Part shown: positions 1 to 11,399 of the stretch, piece by piece
Layout of the letters: every line of letters starts with the position of its first letter
How positions within the stretch are numbered: position 1 is the stretch's first letter
Assembly: GCA_947579605.1 (NCBI GenBank)
Contig: OX388315.1
Coordinates: forward strand, 1,612,001 to 1,676,000
Length of the DNA stretch: 64,000 bases
Direction of reading: 5' to 3'
Origin: Athripsodes cinereus
Taxonomy: Eukaryota; Arthropoda; Insecta; Trichoptera; Leptoceridae
Translations under genes and position numbers: made by a program
Notes under the pieces: model-generated
Database searches by the model: none
The model's input: only the letters and a program-made list of their open reading frames with translations
What the model was told of the DNA's origin: nothing

Positions 1-1067
1 ATGGGTCACCCTGCACTGAGATCATAACAGCTTTTGGCAAAGGCGATCTCAGCAGGAAAAAAAACAAAACAAAATCTTAAAAAGTAAAGGCGAAAGAAAA
101 AAAGTCACGGAAGACATAAAGCAAAAGAGAAAAAAGAGACATCATCAAAAAGAAACAACAGTTATAACATTGTATGCTATGTTGAAAATATCGACAAATA
201 TATTGTATTAAATTATTTAATACATTATTTAATACAGAGATATCATTATAGTGAACATAAAATAATACATATATATCTATCTTAATCTTTGGGGTCAAAG
301 TTGTGTGTACTGTGGTGATATTAAGATAATGATTTGATTACAATATGTTTAAAAAGACAACGCACTCAGTGTGACAATGTAATACAAAATATTAATATTT
401 AATTATTTATTTTTAACATTCTACGATATTACAAATAGAGTGCATTCATTTTTAGGTATAGTGCTTAACTTGTAAAAAATGTCTTGTCAGTCATATCGAT
501 CTTGCGGTTGTATACGCTAACAATTGATATAATATTCTGTCTGCTGTCTGCCCCAATGATAGATAAAGCTTAGTAAATTTCTGTGTTGAAAGTTTAATAT
601 CTTTAGTGGCTGCAGAAAGCACTGATTTCCTGGTTTTTAAAGTGACAATTTACGGGTACTTTTATAATGATTATGTAAATAAACTGGTTCGGTCGCACAG
701 ACAATGATAATATTATGTCCTTTATGTATGAACTTAATAAGTAAAAGCAGTTACAAGTACTATAAAAAAATATAAAATCATTTATCAACTAGCCTCTATG
801 CCTTATTTTACCGAGAAAGCTAAAATAATGTATCTAGACCGGGTAAAAAAGCTAAAAAATCTAGGTATTTTACATACGTGAGAAAAAACTTTTTTCTATT
901 TTATAGCCAAATCCTTGTTTGAACAACAGTTAAAAAATAATCAGAAGAGGAATAGCAAAATTATGGTAATCTTAAAAATTGAAAGATGGAAAGAAGGACA
1001 AAAATGTAAAAGCAAATAATTGTTCTGTGATCATATTTAATTTCTATAGGTTAGTACCGATTACGAG
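1..1067. other. AT-rich spacer or Gpdh intron, no feature seen
   Basis: No coding, RNA or repeat signal could be supported, apart from an A-rich tract after GGCGATCTCAGCAGG at 40-75, possibly a retroelement tail. Confidence 0.5.
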
Positions 1068-1245
1068 TTTTTTTTTTTTTAAAAGATATATCTGGGTTTG
1101 TTATAAACCCAAATACAACCTTATACACCTTTCACACTAAGCTAAAAGCTTGTGTCGTAAAAGGGGAGTTTTGCCGGCACCTGGGATCGAACCACGGACC
1201 CATTGTTCTGGAGGCCGAGACTCTACCTCCAGGCTACCGACGAAC
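1068..1245 (-). mobile_element. tRNA-derived SINE
   Basis: Read on the minus strand it starts with an A-box-like TAGCCTGGAGG (about 1236-1226). GGTTCGATCCC, a perfect B box, follows at 1193-1183. Then comes the unrelated body CACAAGCTTTTAGCTTAGTG...GTATTTGGGTTTATAACAAA and an A tail at 1080-1068. Confidence 0.8.
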
Positions 1246-2077
1246 TCGTTGATACGAAGTTTCATGAATTTCTGCCAAGTTTGTGTTTTAGCAGACATGA
1301 CAAGCATGTTCATTTGCAGTTCGTCCCTAGGTTACCCCATCTGTCAGAAATGTTGTAGTAGTATGAACCAAACCATGCTCACGGCAAGACTCTGTAGAAG
1401 ACCTATTCCAGCACAGTTTATTCAAGTCTGATCTATTCCAACTCATCATCTCAGAAAAAAGGGCAGCTAAGAAATCACAGTATAGGACACTAAAAGTACA
1501 TATTGTAAACAAACAATTAATGTAAATTGTATAATGAAACAGATTTGCATTGCACCAGCAGGTGAGACAACAACAGTAAACAACTTAATTGCAATGAAAA
1601 CTGGACAACCTCCATCCACCATATTATATACTTCTACTGTATCTACAATACATGTTATTTAATAAATATATAATATAAGATCATAGAGAGGAAATACACT
1701 ACGGGTAGGTATATAATTAATAGTGTGCATACTGTAAAAAAAGGTTCTCAAATGTATGGGTGGACACGTAGTTTGGATTACTATGTCAAGTCGACGTGAA
1801 CGCAATGGACATTTGCTGTTTCACTCCCACTTATCTTAAGTATTGTAAATCATACTTCTATTCATAACAATATATTATTTCACAACTTAGAACCAAAGCT
1901 TGTCAAAGATTGATATGAAAATATTTTGGAGCTGAAATTCGATTGCACCCAATATCAATTTATCTTGAAATGAACTTCCAACAAGTACCTTCGGTCAATA
2001 ACATTGAAATTTCAATATCATTTTTTTTGAATTTCTAATCTATAATATCATTTGTCCTATTCATGATGGTTCTATTC

Positions 2078-2225
2078 CACCAATGAGATGGAGTGAGCAG
2101 GTGAAGAGGGCAACAAGGGGGACCTTGCATGAGGCACTGTGGAGAGCGAAGGATCGGAGTCGCTGGAAACATTTTGTCCACACCTATACGAATGACGGTC
2201 ACGATCCTCAGCACTGAGGGAGCGA
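2078..2225 (+). mobile_element. LINE 3' coding remnant
   Basis: The frame reads RWSEQVKRATRGTLHEALWR, then AKDRSRWKHFVH and ends GHDPQH-stop. This is the typical C-terminus of a lepidopteran endonuclease/RT LINE, followed by an AAGAAGAAG-type tail. About 45 codons survive. Confidence 0.75.
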
Positions 2226-2845
2226 CAACAAAGAAGAAGAAGAATCTTTAATATAATACACCTATTCATTTTTAAGATAAATCTGGATTTGAAATAAAGC
2301 AACATGCATGTGTCATCGTGGAGGTGGAGCAAGATGGCAGCGAGTGGAATCAAACATGGGTTTCTCAATTGAAAGTCAGAGACTCTAACATCACAGGTAC
2401 CACTATGATAATTAATTTAATATTGTAATATTAATTCAATAAGATAATTATTTTCACATTGAGAGCCTTCCTCATGAGGGCCTTGTAGGTGAGAAATTAA
2501 TTAGCACCACTCTTGTATATATTATATTGTATGGATATTTATTTATATGTGCAGATATTATACTATACATGCAGGTACAATACATGGCATCAATGCCGAG
2601 AATACAGTCTCTAAAAATATATTCAACTCTTCAATGCAATAATTCATCGCTAAAATAATGTCTAAAGAAAGCACTTTGTTGGCTTTCACTTTATCTATCA
2701 ATAGTGCAAATTTTACCACTCAAAGCAAAGACCTTTTGGTAATCCAGCTAAAATAATTTCATATCAGTCTTAAATTAAACTTTGAATCAAAAAGTTTCCT
2801 ACTTCTGTATTGGAGCGAGGGAGACTATTAACATCTGAATATTAT

Positions 2846-2945
2846 GAACAGATTGGTTGGTTGTCGGAAATTGCCTTCAGGCAATAAACCCGCCATTTGT
2901 ACAACATAAAAAATGTACAATAAAAATTATTTTATTTATTTATTT
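2846..2945 (+). repeat. Interspersed repeat, GGCAATAAACCCGCC family
   Basis: GGTTGGTTGTCGGAAATTGC, CTTCAGGCAATAAACCCGCC and TTGTACA...GTACAATAAA lead into an ATTT-rich tail. It is the 3' end of a LINE or SINE. Other copies are at 21632-21728 and 25288-25387. Confidence 0.75.
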
Positions 2946-3356
2946 TATATTTTAACAGAAACAACAAAAATTTATTGCCTTATTGTTAATTTTGGAAAAT
3001 GTTTTCTGTGAAAATTAAAGTACAATGTTACTAATCTATACTATACAGGTCTTTGGCTGAAACAGCATATAATGTTTGTCATACCAGAAAGACAATAAAA
3101 CTAATTTTATAGCATGCTGCTATTTGCAAATATCTATAATGACTCTAGCAAAGGGCTAAATGCCAGAATGTGTTTCTTATATATAGCTAACAATAATAAA
3201 CAACTTAACATCATTAATCGTTGTTAAACCGATAACAATAATGTTAACTCTATTATTAGTTTTAATTTTTTGAAAACGTAACGCAAGTTAAAATTATTAC
3301 TATAATACCAAAAAATATAAGCACAAAAAAATTAGGAGCTTTAAAAAAGGTCCATC

Positions 3357-3410
3357 CATCCCATCATGGAATCTCCCACAAATGGGGTAACCAGCATTTT
3401 ACAAAAAGCG
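3357..3410 (-). repeat. Family A repeat, partial
   Basis: CCATCATGGAATCTCCCACA followed by AATGGGGTAACCAGC matches one end of family A. Family A is the about 225-bp repeat whose best copies are 5527-5749, 31663-31882 and 43379-43606. Confidence 0.6.
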
Positions 3411-3469
3411 AGTATTTTTTTAATCGTACTGGTTTCATTGTTGGTAATTCTTTTTGTTTCCGATGTTAA

Positions 3470-3597
3470 TTCATGATTTTATGATCCTTGACTTGTGTAT
3501 ATGTGAATTTGTATTGTGTATATTTCTGTTCTCTGTCTAATGTTTCAACATGTAAAAGGCTCACGCCGTATATTAATAAAATAAATAAATAAATACA
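3470..3597 (+). repeat. LINE 3' tail, TGTAAAAGGCTCACGCCGTA family
   Basis: TGTTTCAACATGTAAAAGGC and TCACGCCGTATATTAATAAA end in repeated AAAT. The same tail occurs at 4350-4518, 28290-28390 and 16332-16402 (minus). Confidence 0.7.
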
Positions 3598-3649
3598 GGT
3601 GATGGTATTAGCTTTTTAAAAGTGATTTAACAAATTTTTTTTGAAAACA

Positions 3650-3756
3650 TTTAACATTTCCAATTCAGTGACGAGATGCGCCACTCATCCTGTCTTTGAT
3701 GTCTTTTTTAGTAGTCCACTGGCTATCCCACTTACTGGATATGCTCAGATGATATA
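3650..3756 (+). repeat. Family A repeat, partial
   Basis: AATTCAGTGACGAGATGCGC, CACTCATCCTGTCTTTGATG and CCACTGGCTATCCCACTTAC correspond to the second half of family A. Confidence 0.65.
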
Positions 3757-4349
3757 CATATACAGATAAAGCTTTAATAAATGGAATATACGCTGCAGTT
3801 AAAAAACATTTTAGTATAAATTTTTATCATAATTTTAACGGAAGTTATATTAAGTCTTAATCCCTTAATCGTTCACGTCAAACATTATTAACAAGTATTA
3901 TTATTAGATAAGATTATGTTTGTTTGTTTGTTTGTATGTGTAACATTGAGATTAAAGAAGAATGGGAAATATGAAGTTGGGTAACATTAACATTTGGCAG
4001 CCAAACAACAGCTGTACAGTACATACAGTACGGTTTAGTTCATCATCATGGTAAGTGTCACCGTTCACGGTTAACACTTTAACTAGACCAATGTCAATAA
4101 CTAATAATACATACATACAATGTTGTTATTTAATATATTTCAATACATTGCCAGTCCATTCATAACATAACATAATATTATGGTGATTGTAAGAATATTT
4201 GTTAGCTGTGCGGCCGCCTGTACTTACTGTATGCCTAGCGCATACCTACATTTTTATTATGTACACTTAATATTTAATAATTTAATAATTTTTATATTTA
4301 ATAATTTTTACACTTAATTTTTTATTATGTACAATTAATATTTATTTTT

Positions 4350-4518
4350 ACTTGTTGTTATTATGCTATGTATTGTTTTTGTTTGCAAGATACCGTATAT
4401 TATTATTAAGTTATTATTTGTATAGCTTTTAAGTTTAAGTGAAATGTATTATTATTTTCTCTATATCCTGTAAAAGACATTAGCCGTATATTAGATAAAT
4501 AAATAAATAAATAAATAT
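4350..4518 (+). repeat. LINE 3' tail, TGTAAAAGGCTCACGCCGTA family
   Basis: ATCCTGTAAAAGACATTAGC followed by CGTATATTAGATAAATAAAT matches the 3.5 kb tail. Confidence 0.6.
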
Positions 4519-4529
4519 GAGTAAAAACA

Positions 4530-5110
4530 TATCATCATTATCTCATTATGCCACTTCCCTTTCGAGGTAGGCATAGAGGATAAAACCATCAATGAAAGAC
4601 GGCTCATGCTTCACTCGGCACAGGGTGAAGCAAAAAGCAGACTAATTGATCCATCTCAATCTCGCAGGACGAGCTTTGGAAATAGAGGGCTTAGTATTGC
4701 GGGTCTATAAAACAAGCTGCCTCTGGGTCTACGAATGGAGAGGGTTTCAGAAGGAAGGTAAAAACACACCTTTTTGCCAAGAGCTTCAGGCAATAGATGC
4801 ACAATATGGTGGTCTTGAGGTCATGTTATGAGTAAACAATGATTTACAAACTGTCCATATATATATGGAGCGTCATTTATTCCTTTCCTTGAACACGCTT
4901 TTTGCTTCTACGACATTCCTGCGTTTATCCAGCATGCTCTCCTATTCATTGTACTCAGCACCTTTGAGAATTTGGTCTATGTGATTCGACCATTTGATCC
5001 TCGGGTGACCATGTTTCCAAGTACCCTTTCTCTCATCAAGTACACCTTATTACTTATTCTCATTCATTTCACAGGCCCAAACCATCATTAGTCATTTACA
5101 TTAATTTCTG
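4530..5110 (-). mobile_element. LINE fragment, same family as 8905-9456, interrupted
   Basis: The 3' end (CACTTCCCTTTCGAGGTAGG on plus) is at 4551-4577. The body resumes at about 4862 with the HVE/GRP coding region in decayed form up to about 5110. An insertion of about 285 bp separates the two parts. Confidence 0.65.
4578..4861 (+). mobile_element. Fragment of a second LINE inserted in the first
   Basis: Plus-strand reading gives AASGSTNGEGFRRKVKTHLF, like the C-terminal FRxKLKTHLF end of CR1/L2-type RT proteins. It is bounded on both sides by parts of the minus-strand LINE 4530-5110. Confidence 0.5.
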
Positions 5111-5526
5111 TTATTACATGTTTTTTTTTTTTTTTCTACACTTTTCTCCTACAGCACTACAGCACTCTCCATTTATCAGACATCCTTATATTAATGTTAC
5201 CCAAACGGTTCGCACACCGTTGGTACAAATAAAAAATAATTGATACTAAACCATAGTTCAGAGTACAAAATTTGAAATGTATTAATAAATATTCATATTG
5301 CACTCTGCGACACATTAATCTCATAACATCTGAACATTATTTTTTGTATCTCTGGGCAAAGTCTATAATTCAATCTGACTTTTTTATAGTTAGATTAAAA
5401 TTATAGTACAAAATTAGTAATGAGAGTATCACGCAAACGTAATGTTTTAATGATAATATTAATACATATTATAAACGTTAGGTATAAGGAAAAAAATTAA
5501 ATAATTTCATAAAAATAAATAATAAC

Positions 5527-5749
5527 TTTGGCAAAGAATAGGTCTCCCACTCTTTTTTGTTAGTTTTTGAGTGTCCCGTAAAAGGTGAGTATCATGTTTT
5601 AAACATTTAACGCCTTCAGTTCGGCGATAAGGCCTGCCACCCATCTTTAATGTCTTATTTTTTTATCAACGTGAAAAGGACAATCTGCATGTTTTTACAT
5701 GCGGTTAGTTCGCTGGCTATCCCACAAGTGGGATGTGCCGTGATAGTAC
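5527..5749 (+). repeat. Family A repeat, near full length
   Basis: It begins GGCAAAGAATAGGTCTCCCA, has GAGTGTCCCGTAAAAGG, GCCTGCCACCCATCTTTAAT and GGACAATCTGCATG, and ends CCCACAAGTGGGATGTGCCG. This is one of the reference copies of the family. Confidence 0.8.
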
Positions 5750-6100
5750 GTACTTTGACAAGCCATTATTTAGAATATTAGATTTTCAAGTTGTTGGTTC
5801 ATAACACTGGACTGGACTCACTGTTTGTTGAACAGTTTAAACAAGATACATTTAACCAGTTTTAAAGAGATAATTTCTATGAATATTCATATTGGTCACT
5901 TAACTTGTAATTTAAACAAAATTTAATGAATAAATTGATATAAATAAATTACATAATAACAAGAATGTTATTAACTACACACGCATTAATAATATACTTT
6001 GTTCAATACAGTGTAACATTCTAATAGATTCAAATCTACAGACCCCAAGGTGTAAAAAGTAATTATGACCAGTCAATCATTGTCATATTGTGTAAACACA

Positions 6101-6122
6101 GAGAGAGGGAGAGAGAGAGAGA
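6101..6122 (+). repeat. GA microsatellite
   Basis: GAGAGAGGGAGAGAGAGAGA run with one interruption. Confidence 0.85.
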
Positions 6123-6482
6123 TATCATGTTAATAATAATATGTTTTTTATGTTTATAATTATGTAGAACATAAAATAAACTTGAAATAATACTCAACTA
6201 GCTTTAAATTCCCATCCATATTAAAAATAAATGTAAAAAATTATAGAAAAATGAATAGATGTCGGCCAGTGTGAAGGAAGTAACGCTCTTATCTTCGAGT
6301 CATCAGGTCCCGAATGAATGACCGTTTTCAAATTGTCCTGGATCCAAAAACATGCAAACGTTTGCAATTATCTCACTTATATAATATATTCATTCCTTCA
6401 TTTTATCAGAGCATTTTCCACTAGCGTGATAGCTTGCGAGACAGGGAACATGATACGGTGAATTGAGAGGAAATTTACTTAC

Positions 6483-6660
6483 CACATTCTCAGGCAACTT
6501 GTGTCCAGGCAAATATTTAACATTCTCATGTGTTTCATTGATGATTTCTGTCAATTTCTTGCCATTGATCATTTCTTCATACACGTACATGGTAACACGG
6601 TCCTCAAAATTAGGTAATCTCGCCGCATTGTAACCGACAATCTTTGCAATGGCAGAGCCC
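6483..6660 (-). CDS. Gpdh: Gpdh coding exon 2
   Basis: The acceptor is TTTTTAG at 6661-6663 and the donor GTAAGT follows 6483. The exon completes the split Trp codon and adds 59 codons in frame. It covers the rest of the first beta-alpha-beta unit of the NAD-binding domain. Confidence 0.93.
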
Positions 6661-7596
6661 CTAAAAAGAAAGACAAAATGTTGTCAAAACGTTTATTGAT
6701 TTTATAAGTTATCTATTTTACCATCACTGCATCACACACAAACGGGAGAACCAGTAAATTGTGTGTAATAAATACGCAGGGTGCCCAATCAGTGCCAATA
6801 AAAAATATAACATTCAAAATGGGTGGCGTTACATCACTGCTAAATGTCTTATTCCTGGTATTTTAAGAATTCCTGCCTTTCACAGGATACTTCAAACTTA
6901 TAGAAAATAAAGAATCTATGCTTTGCAGGGGGAACTCTATCAGGGAGAGTTTGTACAGAATAAATTATATTGTATACCCAAGTAAATGTATTCAAGTACA
7001 TATTATTTGTTCCAAAATTATTATCACAAACTGCATTATCAAAATCTAACATAGATTCAAATATTTTGTCAAATGAAGAAAATTTTATTCATATAAGAAT
7101 CACATAGGATAGAAAACTGCACATTGTTCAATTCGTTTAACATTTTTAACCTTATTTTTCTACTTTTATTTCATGTTTTAAAATTTGCTGTATAATATGC
7201 ATTATGTTAAAAGCAATATGCTCTTTCCTACTGTTATATCACAATAGCCAATTATGTTCTATTATGACAGATCTAAATATATCTGCAAATTTCATGTACT
7301 TGACATTTCAGTAGCAATTTATTTCCCCGTTTTTCCTGATAGTGTAACTTATTGCCTGCGTTTTGTGTTAATACATTTATTATTATCAAATACCGAACAA
7401 CGCATTATCACTTGCATGTCAACACTGGATGACATTTAAAATTACGTAGGTAGAAAATGCAGAAGACTGCAAATTGTAAATAAATAATATTTCATTTATA
7501 ACAAGGATAACACAGCAAGAGTAGAAAATGTAAACAATAAGGTTATGTCACTCACCAATTGCCTGAACCAACAATACAAACATTTATTTTAGACAT
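6483..7596 (-). CDS. Gpdh: Glycerol-3-phosphate dehydrogenase (NAD+), cytosolic; first two coding exons, partial
   Basis: Cytosolic GPDH interconverts dihydroxyacetone phosphate and sn-glycerol 3-phosphate with NAD(H). It feeds the glycerophosphate shuttle and lipid synthesis. Exon 1 (7556-7596, 41 nt) begins with ATG and encodes [13 protein letters not shown] plus two bases. Exon 2 (6483-6660, 178 nt) completes Trp14 and continues [16 protein letters not shown] through KLPENV. Junctions are TG|GTGAGT, TTTTTAG|GG and GTG|GTAAGT. The GSGNWG stretch at residues 10-15 is the Rossmann nucleotide-binding glycine motif at the expected extreme N-terminus. Only 73 of about 350 residues are present. 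I found no further exon between 1 and 6482, so the rest should lie left of the window. The two exons sit about 0.9 kb apart, with a family A repeat in the intron. Confidence 0.93.
6719..6900 (-). repeat. Family A repeat in Gpdh intron 1
   Basis: ACCATCACTGCATCACACAC, AGTGCCAATAAAAAATATAA, CAAAATGGGTGGCGTTACAT and CTGCCTTTCACAGGATACTT occur in family order. Confidence 0.7.
7556..7596 (-). CDS. Gpdh: Gpdh coding exon 1
   Basis: The exon holds the start codon at 7596-7594 and 13 codons plus two bases. It ends in a GTGAGT donor. It carries most of the dinucleotide-binding glycine loop. Confidence 0.93.
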
Positions 7597-7710
7597 TTCT
7601 AAAACGCGATATTATCCACAACACTATAACAATAAAATCGACACAACCACCTCCCACGGACTGCAGAAAACGACTATTTTTTTTATTCGACAGCAGACAG
7701 TCGCTGGCAA

Positions 7711-7750
7711 GTGACTGCTGTTTGCCACAAGGTAGGTGCTATATATAATA
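7711..7750 (-). promoter_or_regulatory. Candidate Gpdh core promoter (TATA plus initiator)
   Basis: Read on the minus strand there is a TATATAT stretch at about 7747-7741. It is followed about 30 bp downstream by CAGTCAC at 7717-7711, close to the arthropod initiator TCAGT. Transcription from about 7716 would give a 5' UTR of roughly 120 nt before the ATG at 7596. The spacing is right for a TATA/Inr pair. Promoter function is inferred, not shown. Confidence 0.5.
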
Positions 7751-7759
7751 CGTTTTATC

Positions 7760-8880
7760 TACATAGATATATAATACATTAGTTATGTCTTTAGTACATA
7801 TAGGTACCTATTTATCTTATTTGTTTTCTTATCTATGAATATTGAGTCATTTGGCGCTAAAATACTAAACGTCACGACACGACACTGCATTCGATTTTCA
7901 AATACGTATCGTGTTCTATTAATCCATATTCTTATTTTAAGACCTTGGCCGATTATTTTTGAGGATATTATAACACAATATTATTGCTTTTCACCAAAAA
8001 AGACCAAAATCTACGCGTAATTTATTGCCACCTTGAAATAATAATCTGTTTACGAACATATAAAACCAAGTTCACGTATATAAAACCTTGAAAAAATGCA
8101 ATTACAAAATCATGCATCATAGTCATTTCAACTAGGCGCTACAGTATTGCAAAAAAAATGCGGATCAGTTGTAATCAATAATAATTATTATTGTTTTCCA
8201 GTTTACTTGTAAGTAATGGTTTCGGTAATTAAATTTTCAAGGTCGACACCAGTTCCAATACTCTTCCAAAACCCGGAAGTAGGGAAAACAGGAATAGGGT
8301 GAGTAAATGTCGCGATATTACAATGGGAATTGTATCAGTCCTTTTTTAACGCGATTTTCCTTACTGAAATGTATTACGCTAAAAAGAGATAGGATATAGA
8401 ATTCAATACGGTGTAGTTTGCTGGAATAAAACTCCTGAAATACTGCAAACTTAATACCAGTTATGTATGAAACTACTTAGATAAGGCGGAGCACACCTAC
8501 ACTTATACATTATTTAGTAAGCTAATTTGCAAATATTTATCGAAAGGGCAAATTGTTTGTATGAGAATGTGAATTCAATTGTGTTACTTATTCTATCTTT
8601 CGATAAAAGCCTTCCTGCTGAGTTCTATGATTGCATTTTGTTTATCAAAGTGAAGGTAAAATGCATCAAACTGAATAATAGACATAAAATACCTACAAAG
8701 AATGCATAATATATAATTATTTTTGAGCAATATGTTCAGCTTTGCGGTGAAAATAATCAATTTGTTTCACAGAATAATAGAATTGTTTATCATCCTGTAT
8801 AGGTGGTCGGTTTTACCTATATTGATAAACTGTGAAATTATTTACTCATTTATTATGTAATGCATATTTACCTACTTATG
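7760..8880. other. Intergenic AT-rich DNA upstream of Gpdh, no feature seen
   Basis: There are only short open frames, none with recognisable similarity. Confidence 0.5.
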
Positions 8881-8885
8881 CATTT

Positions 8886-8907
8886 TCTATCTATCTATCT
8901 ATCTATA
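8886..8907 (+). repeat. CTAT microsatellite at a LINE 3' end
   Basis: CTATCTATCTATCTATCTAT. It forms the tail of the minus-strand LINE 8905-9456. Confidence 0.85.
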
Positions 8908-9456
8908 CCCTCACGCCGTGTCCCAGGAGGGGTAGGTAGAGAGACCGGAAGGCCATATAGATCTATCCTTACAAACTTCTTTCGTTTCCTCCACATTCAT
9001 CCAGTTTCTCATACATGTTCACCGATTTCTCTTAGTCAACACGCAGCCATCCTTTAGGATTTGATCCACGTGCTCAAGCCACGTGGTTCTTGGCCGTCCA
9101 CGTTTTCTCACACCTCTTCTTTCAGACAAATACATCCTCTTCGTCATTCTTTCATCTTGCATTCGCTCAACATGTTCAAACCATCGTAACTTATTTACAC
9201 GCATTCTATCCACAACACTCTTCTCGCATCCGCTCATTCTCCTGATAACCTCATTCTTCACTCTATCTTGCAACGTTTTACCAACCATTCTTCTTAGTGA
9301 ACGCATCTCTACGGCATTTATTCCACTCTCGTCCTTCTTCAACCACGTCCAAATTTCACTTGCATACATAAGTGTCAGTACCAGAATGGTATTGTACACC
9401 AGCATTTTAGCCATGTTCGACACATTGCTGTTGCATTTTATAACCCAATGATGCAT
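8905..9456 (-). mobile_element. LINE fragment, RT C-terminal region (RTE/endonuclease-RT type)
   Basis: The minus-strand frame contains LMYASEIWTWLKKDE, VNKLRWFEHVERMQDERMTK and RRGVRKRGRPRTTWLEHVDQ. These are C-terminal signatures of lepidopteran endonuclease/reverse-transcriptase LINEs. The 3' end CCTCCTGGGACACGGCGTGAGGGT runs into a TAGA microsatellite at 8886-8907. Truncated on both functional sides. Confidence 0.8.
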
Positions 9457-9488
9457 AACAAATTTTTACCCATGGAATATCCGGAAAC

Positions 9489-9722
9489 GAATAGGTCTCC
9501 CACTCTTTTCTACTAATTTTCGATTGTCCTGTAAAAGGCGGGCATCTATAAAACATCATCTGTAAAATATTTTACATCTTCATTTCAAAGATGAGGTTCA
9601 ATTGAAACCCATCCTGAGCAATATCTAAACATTCATTGAAACGTAGAGGAAGACTTGTATATTTGATGCATGCAATCTGTTTGCTAGCTGCCCTAGTTGT
9701 GGCAAATACTGTGATAGCAGTA
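9489..9722 (+). repeat. Family A repeat, near full length
   Basis: GAATAGGTCTCCCACTCTTT, TTGTCCTGTAAAAGGCGGGC and AACCCATCCTGAGCAATATC occur, ending AAATACTGTGATAGCAGTA. It directly abuts the LINE 8905-9456. Confidence 0.75.
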
Positions 9723-10123
9723 TGTTTATAAAATGCAAAATAATATACCTACTTAAATTTTAGCATTACTATCGGGCCATTTATTACCTAAAAATTAGTA
9801 CTATTGGTGGAATATTACAGAAACAACACAATCTTCTTGATCATTTGTTTCATATTGTAAACAGGAAGTTTTAGAATTATGTTTAATGATTATGATTTAA
9901 AACAATCTAAACAATTGATTAATCGTGAGAAAAATGAATGTGATTAATTGCTGATAATACATCTTGCATTTCTAGATACCTGCTTACAGTTAGTAATGTC
10001 ATTTGTAGTTTTGTTATTGGCAGTGATATTCGGATATTTCTTAATGATCTTTTCTACAGTATATGCACAACTCTTAGCATCTAGGTATACATTCAATAAT
10101 ACAATGACCATATCATCACAACA

Positions 10124-10264
10124 TTTATGTAATTTGAAACAAGTATGTCTTTCTACTATAGATTGTTGATTCCGAGAGAGACGTCTTTCCACTTATCAGG
10201 TCATTATCAATCCGAATCAATAATCTATAGTAGAAAGAAACACTTGTTTCAAATAACATAATTA
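10124..10264. mobile_element. Foldback element, about 140 bp
   Basis: ATTTGAAACAAGTATGTCTT and TCTACTATAGATTGTTGATTC on the left face GAATCAATAATCTATAGTAG and AAACACTTGTTTCAAAT on the right, with a loop of about 40 bp. Confidence 0.75.
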
Positions 10265-10342
10265 TGGAATTCTACTACGTGTGCACCGACACAATTAATA
10301 TCACAACATTTCCCATAATTAGAGTCTCTTTTTACATATCCT

Positions 10343-10577
10343 TACCGTCACGGCATCTTCCACAAGAGAGGTAACTAGTGGGCTAACATCATGTAATGAT
10401 CATAAAGTTTGTACTTTTTTTCCATAAAAAATAGCTTTGAAATGTATACTAGAAAAAACCTTACCACTGAAATATATATATATCAAACGTGCCATAAAAT
10501 ATTTCACAAATACCTGTGTTTTACAAGACAGATATTCAAATACTTGCAGAAAAGAGTGGGAGATTTTTATTTTGCCG
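10343..10577 (-). repeat. Family A repeat, diverged
   Basis: ACCGTCACGGCATCTTCCAC and GGTAACTAGTGGGCTAAC are at the left, and TGCAGAAAAGAGTGGGAGAT at the right. The middle is heavily changed. Confidence 0.65.
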
Positions 10578-11164
10578 AGGACTCCACAAACTATATTTAC
10601 TTCATTGAAAACCCCTTGATGCGAGAACAAATTATTTTAGATGTTTTCATCAAATGAATTTCAAAACCAGGAAAGCATTTAACAATATGAAAATGGAGTA
10701 TTTCTCATTAAACTCATGTCACATTGTTAGCATGTTTAATTTAATTGAGTATATTAATAATAATAATGTCATATAAACCACAAGAAATTTGTCACCAATT
10801 CAAGAATTTGTTTCCTTTAAGTATAAATTCAATTTATTAAATTGAAATTAATTGTTTCATCATTCTTAATTCTGTCATAAATATTTATCTATTTGAACCC
10901 TCACATATCAAGACATATAATATTAAACTTGTACATATCTCCCTATTGCAAATGATTTTGCTTCATCTGTTGTCTTAGACTGTATCGTGAAGAGTAGTAT
11001 TTGATTAAGGCTGAAGACAGATTGATTGTCCTTCAGTTGCACTTGTAGGGAGCGCTTTGAGATGGACCCAGTTATTATGATGTAAATCGCTGTGTAAGTA
11101 TCCTAATTTCTCCTTCTCTACCTACAACTTCCACCTGGATCATACTATTCTCTTCACATCAATC

Positions 11165-11345
11165 AATCAATCATTGCCCTCAACGCTCCTCTTGGGAGCA
11201 CAGGGCAGAAACCAGCCTCCTCCATTCAAAGCGTCTCTGCGCCAATAATGTCACATCTTTCCACGACATTCCCTGCGCTCTGATGTCATTGTCACAAAAA
11301 TGGTGTATTGTGAAAGATTCCCTCTTCACATCACTGCTCCATTTT
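11165..11345 (-). mobile_element. LINE 3' end, same family as 58628-59055
   Basis: CAACGCTCCTCTTGGGAGCA with the downstream GTCTCTGCGCCAAT and GGTGTATTGTGAAAGA closely match the 58.6 kb copy. A TTGA-repeat tail lies at 11157-11172. Confidence 0.72.
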
Positions 11346-11399
11346 AATGATTGTCTTACCACATATGGATAGAATAAATAAAACACGATTGCGATTCAG

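Noticed and set aside
1150..1431. 93-codon plus-strand frame with a tRNA-like stretch
   Set aside because: The first half is the reverse strand of a tRNA-derived SINE. It lacks a complete cloverleaf, so it is neither a gene nor a functional tRNA.
1..6480. Search for Gpdh exon 3 and later exons
   Set aside because: No minus-strand segment resembling the conserved GPDH core was seen, so the remaining exons are assumed to lie outside the window.
9083..9451. 122-codon plus-strand frame
   Set aside because: It is the antisense shadow of the minus-strand LINE fragment at 8905-9456.
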